A stretch of 64,000 nt of DNA from Lethocerus indicus (taxonomy: Eukaryota; Arthropoda; Insecta; Hemiptera; Belostomatidae), in the NCBI GenBank assembly GCA_019843655.1, contig JACDQD010000002.1:5094585-5158584 (forward strand), given 5' to 3'. Each line of letters starts with the position of its first letter. The first letter of the stretch is position 1. A program made the translations under genes and the position numbers. The notes under the pieces were generated by a model. It saw only the letters and a list, made by a program, of their open reading frames with translations. It was not told the origin of the DNA and did not search any database. Shown here one piece after another: positions 62,491-64,000 of the stretch.

Positions 62491-64000
62491 TCCCTTTGGT
62501 CAAATGTTCCCAATAGGATATTTTAAACTGGAATCCACCATTCTACTGGCAAAGGGTTTCGTCCAAGATGCTCGGAGTGTGAGGTTGACCGAAAGAGGTG
62601 GAAAATGAACTTCAACCAGGGAATCGTAATGGGGAAAAACAGAGTGCACCTATTTCCAAGATTCTATACCAGATAAGTGGTATCAGTGATGCAAGTTATA
62701 CAGTTATGAACCAAGCTAGAAGGCAGTTACTATCCGTGTAAGCTCAATGTCACATTAAAGTAATATTTTCCAATATGTTTATCTTGAGGCTGAATTCATC
62801 CCTCCGAATATGGCATGAATTATGCACACCAAACAAACCCTTGTACCTCCCGGTGCGACATTTGAAAAGCTAAATATCGCATTGTTCAATATATAAGCAA
62901 AACATGCAGCGCGCTATAGACATGTACAATTCATAAAAATTAACGTTTTTTATGTTGTGCTAGGCGATACCGAACAAAAATGTTGCGTGACGTGACATGA
63001 AAATCTGTAGTTGGAAATTCGGCCAAAATTTTAGACCCGATGAAATTATATGGTAGTCCCACGCGATCACGCGTTCAGTGAGGGATAAGATTCACGATAC
63101 AATAGAAATTATCGTCTTGGAGAAAGCAGCAGTTTGGAACGAATTACGTAAAAAAGTCAAAGGAGACATTATAAATCAAAACAGAATTACTATTAGCAAA
63201 GGACTCACTCACCGGACATATTGTCCATTAAAGCACTTACTCATTAAATAATCTTATTTTCACGGATACAATTCTGTTGAAGACCACGATGTCCGTTAAA
63301 CGTTATGTGTAACACGGGCCCAACATATGTAAACTTGAACCTTGAAATTTCAATCTTATCGGCTTAAATGATTGTCCGATTCTCATTTACAGTAAGGAAG
63401 TAACGGCTGAATATGATTGGCGCATGACACTTTACCGTATTAGCGGATTGTATATTGCTTGGTTTCGTCACTTGATGAACCCACGTGTGACCAAAACGAA
63501 CGTCAACCGGATTTAATGACTTGTTTACTTCATCGTTTATTAAAATAGGAGTGAACTCATAGTTGCGCATGTTCCAAGGCAAGTTTCCAGTAAGGTTCGC
63601 GATCGCGATGGTCAACCGTATTATGATTTCAAATTTATGCGAAATAAAACAGGATTAATTCTATTATCTTAGCGTCCTTACAACCAAGACTGTGGTTTAT
63701 TTTAGGCATTTTATTATGATTTCCTATTTTAATCAATAGATAATCTGTGTATTATGTTTACATATAACAATTGAGTATTGTTTCGGAATCCGAGACAACA
63801 ATATGAGATTGTTTCTGGCTCTAGCGCGTGAAGGGCCGCATTTTTTCTCTATATTTCCCTTGTGAAAGAACCTGTCTATCATGTCTAGCATGTGCTGCCT
63901 AGAAGAATTATATATATATTTTAATTTCCGTATTAATCGCGAAAATTATAAGGATCGGAGACATATTTTCTAAGCTATAAAAATGTATCAGATTTAAATA

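Larger units (their letters stand above)
52461..64000. other. Upstream intergenic region of Wnt10
   Basis: No coding exon is supported on either strand. I looked specifically for Wnt exons on the minus strand (HECQ..R.RWNC, CHG.SGSC, CCGRG) and saw none, so Wnt6, if linked, lies further right. The region holds a TA tract (54642-54688), GA-rich DNA (55927-55980), a GC-rich block (58621-58960) and an inverted repeat at 62473-62490. The rest is unremarkable AT-rich sequence. Confidence 0.7.

Noticed and set aside
52461..64000. Search for Wnt6 exons expected next to Wnt10
   Set aside because: No minus- or plus-strand segment carries Wnt cysteine motifs; Wnt6 is not in this window.

Overview
The window looks like nuclear DNA of an arthropod, most likely an insect. 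By eye it is AT-rich with many TA and CT/GA microsatellites, CpG is not depleted, and genes are sparse with large introns. Two protein-coding genes can be supported, both on the minus strand, so the window is best read from high to low coordinates.

The main gene is a complete Wnt10 orthologue. Four coding exons (52062-52016, 29166-28907, 18583-18243, 7291-6719) join with matching phases (2, 1, 0) into 1221 nt, a 406-residue protein. Introns are about 22.8, 10.3 and 11.0 kb, so Wnt10 spans about 45 kb. The protein has a short signal peptide, 24 cysteines after it, the acylation hairpin (CHGVSGSC), the C-terminal cysteine-rich domain and an unusual 37-residue Arg/Lys-rich insertion. The start lies just downstream (in the sense direction) of a GC-rich block with period-7 G-tracts on the sense strand, a CAC trinucleotide repeat and short upstream ORFs.

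About 4 kb beyond the Wnt10 stop lies the 5' part of a class III myosin (NinaC-type) gene. Three coding exons (2622-2490, 1798-1617, 1511-1407) encode the first 140 residues: the start codon, a short leader and the N-lobe of the N-terminal protein kinase domain. The rest runs off the left edge. A Wnt10-to-myosin-III head-to-tail arrangement fits the known arthropod wg-Wnt6-Wnt10 cluster; by orientation Wnt6 would be expected beyond the right edge, and no Wnt6 exon was seen here.

The rest is intron or intergenic DNA. The most notable content is: a 0.9-kb plus-strand frame in Wnt10 intron 1 (38036-38938) that stays open apart from three internal TAA codons and looks like a decayed coding sequence of unknown origin; a diverged 170-bp duplication in intron 3 (9520-9694 and 10200-10371); an interleaved double inverted repeat with pseudoknot geometry at 5463-5500; several perfect hairpins; long TA and CT tracts; and a TATA-containing core-promoter-like site on the plus strand in intron 3. 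No tRNA, rRNA, CRISPR array or recognisable intact transposon was found.
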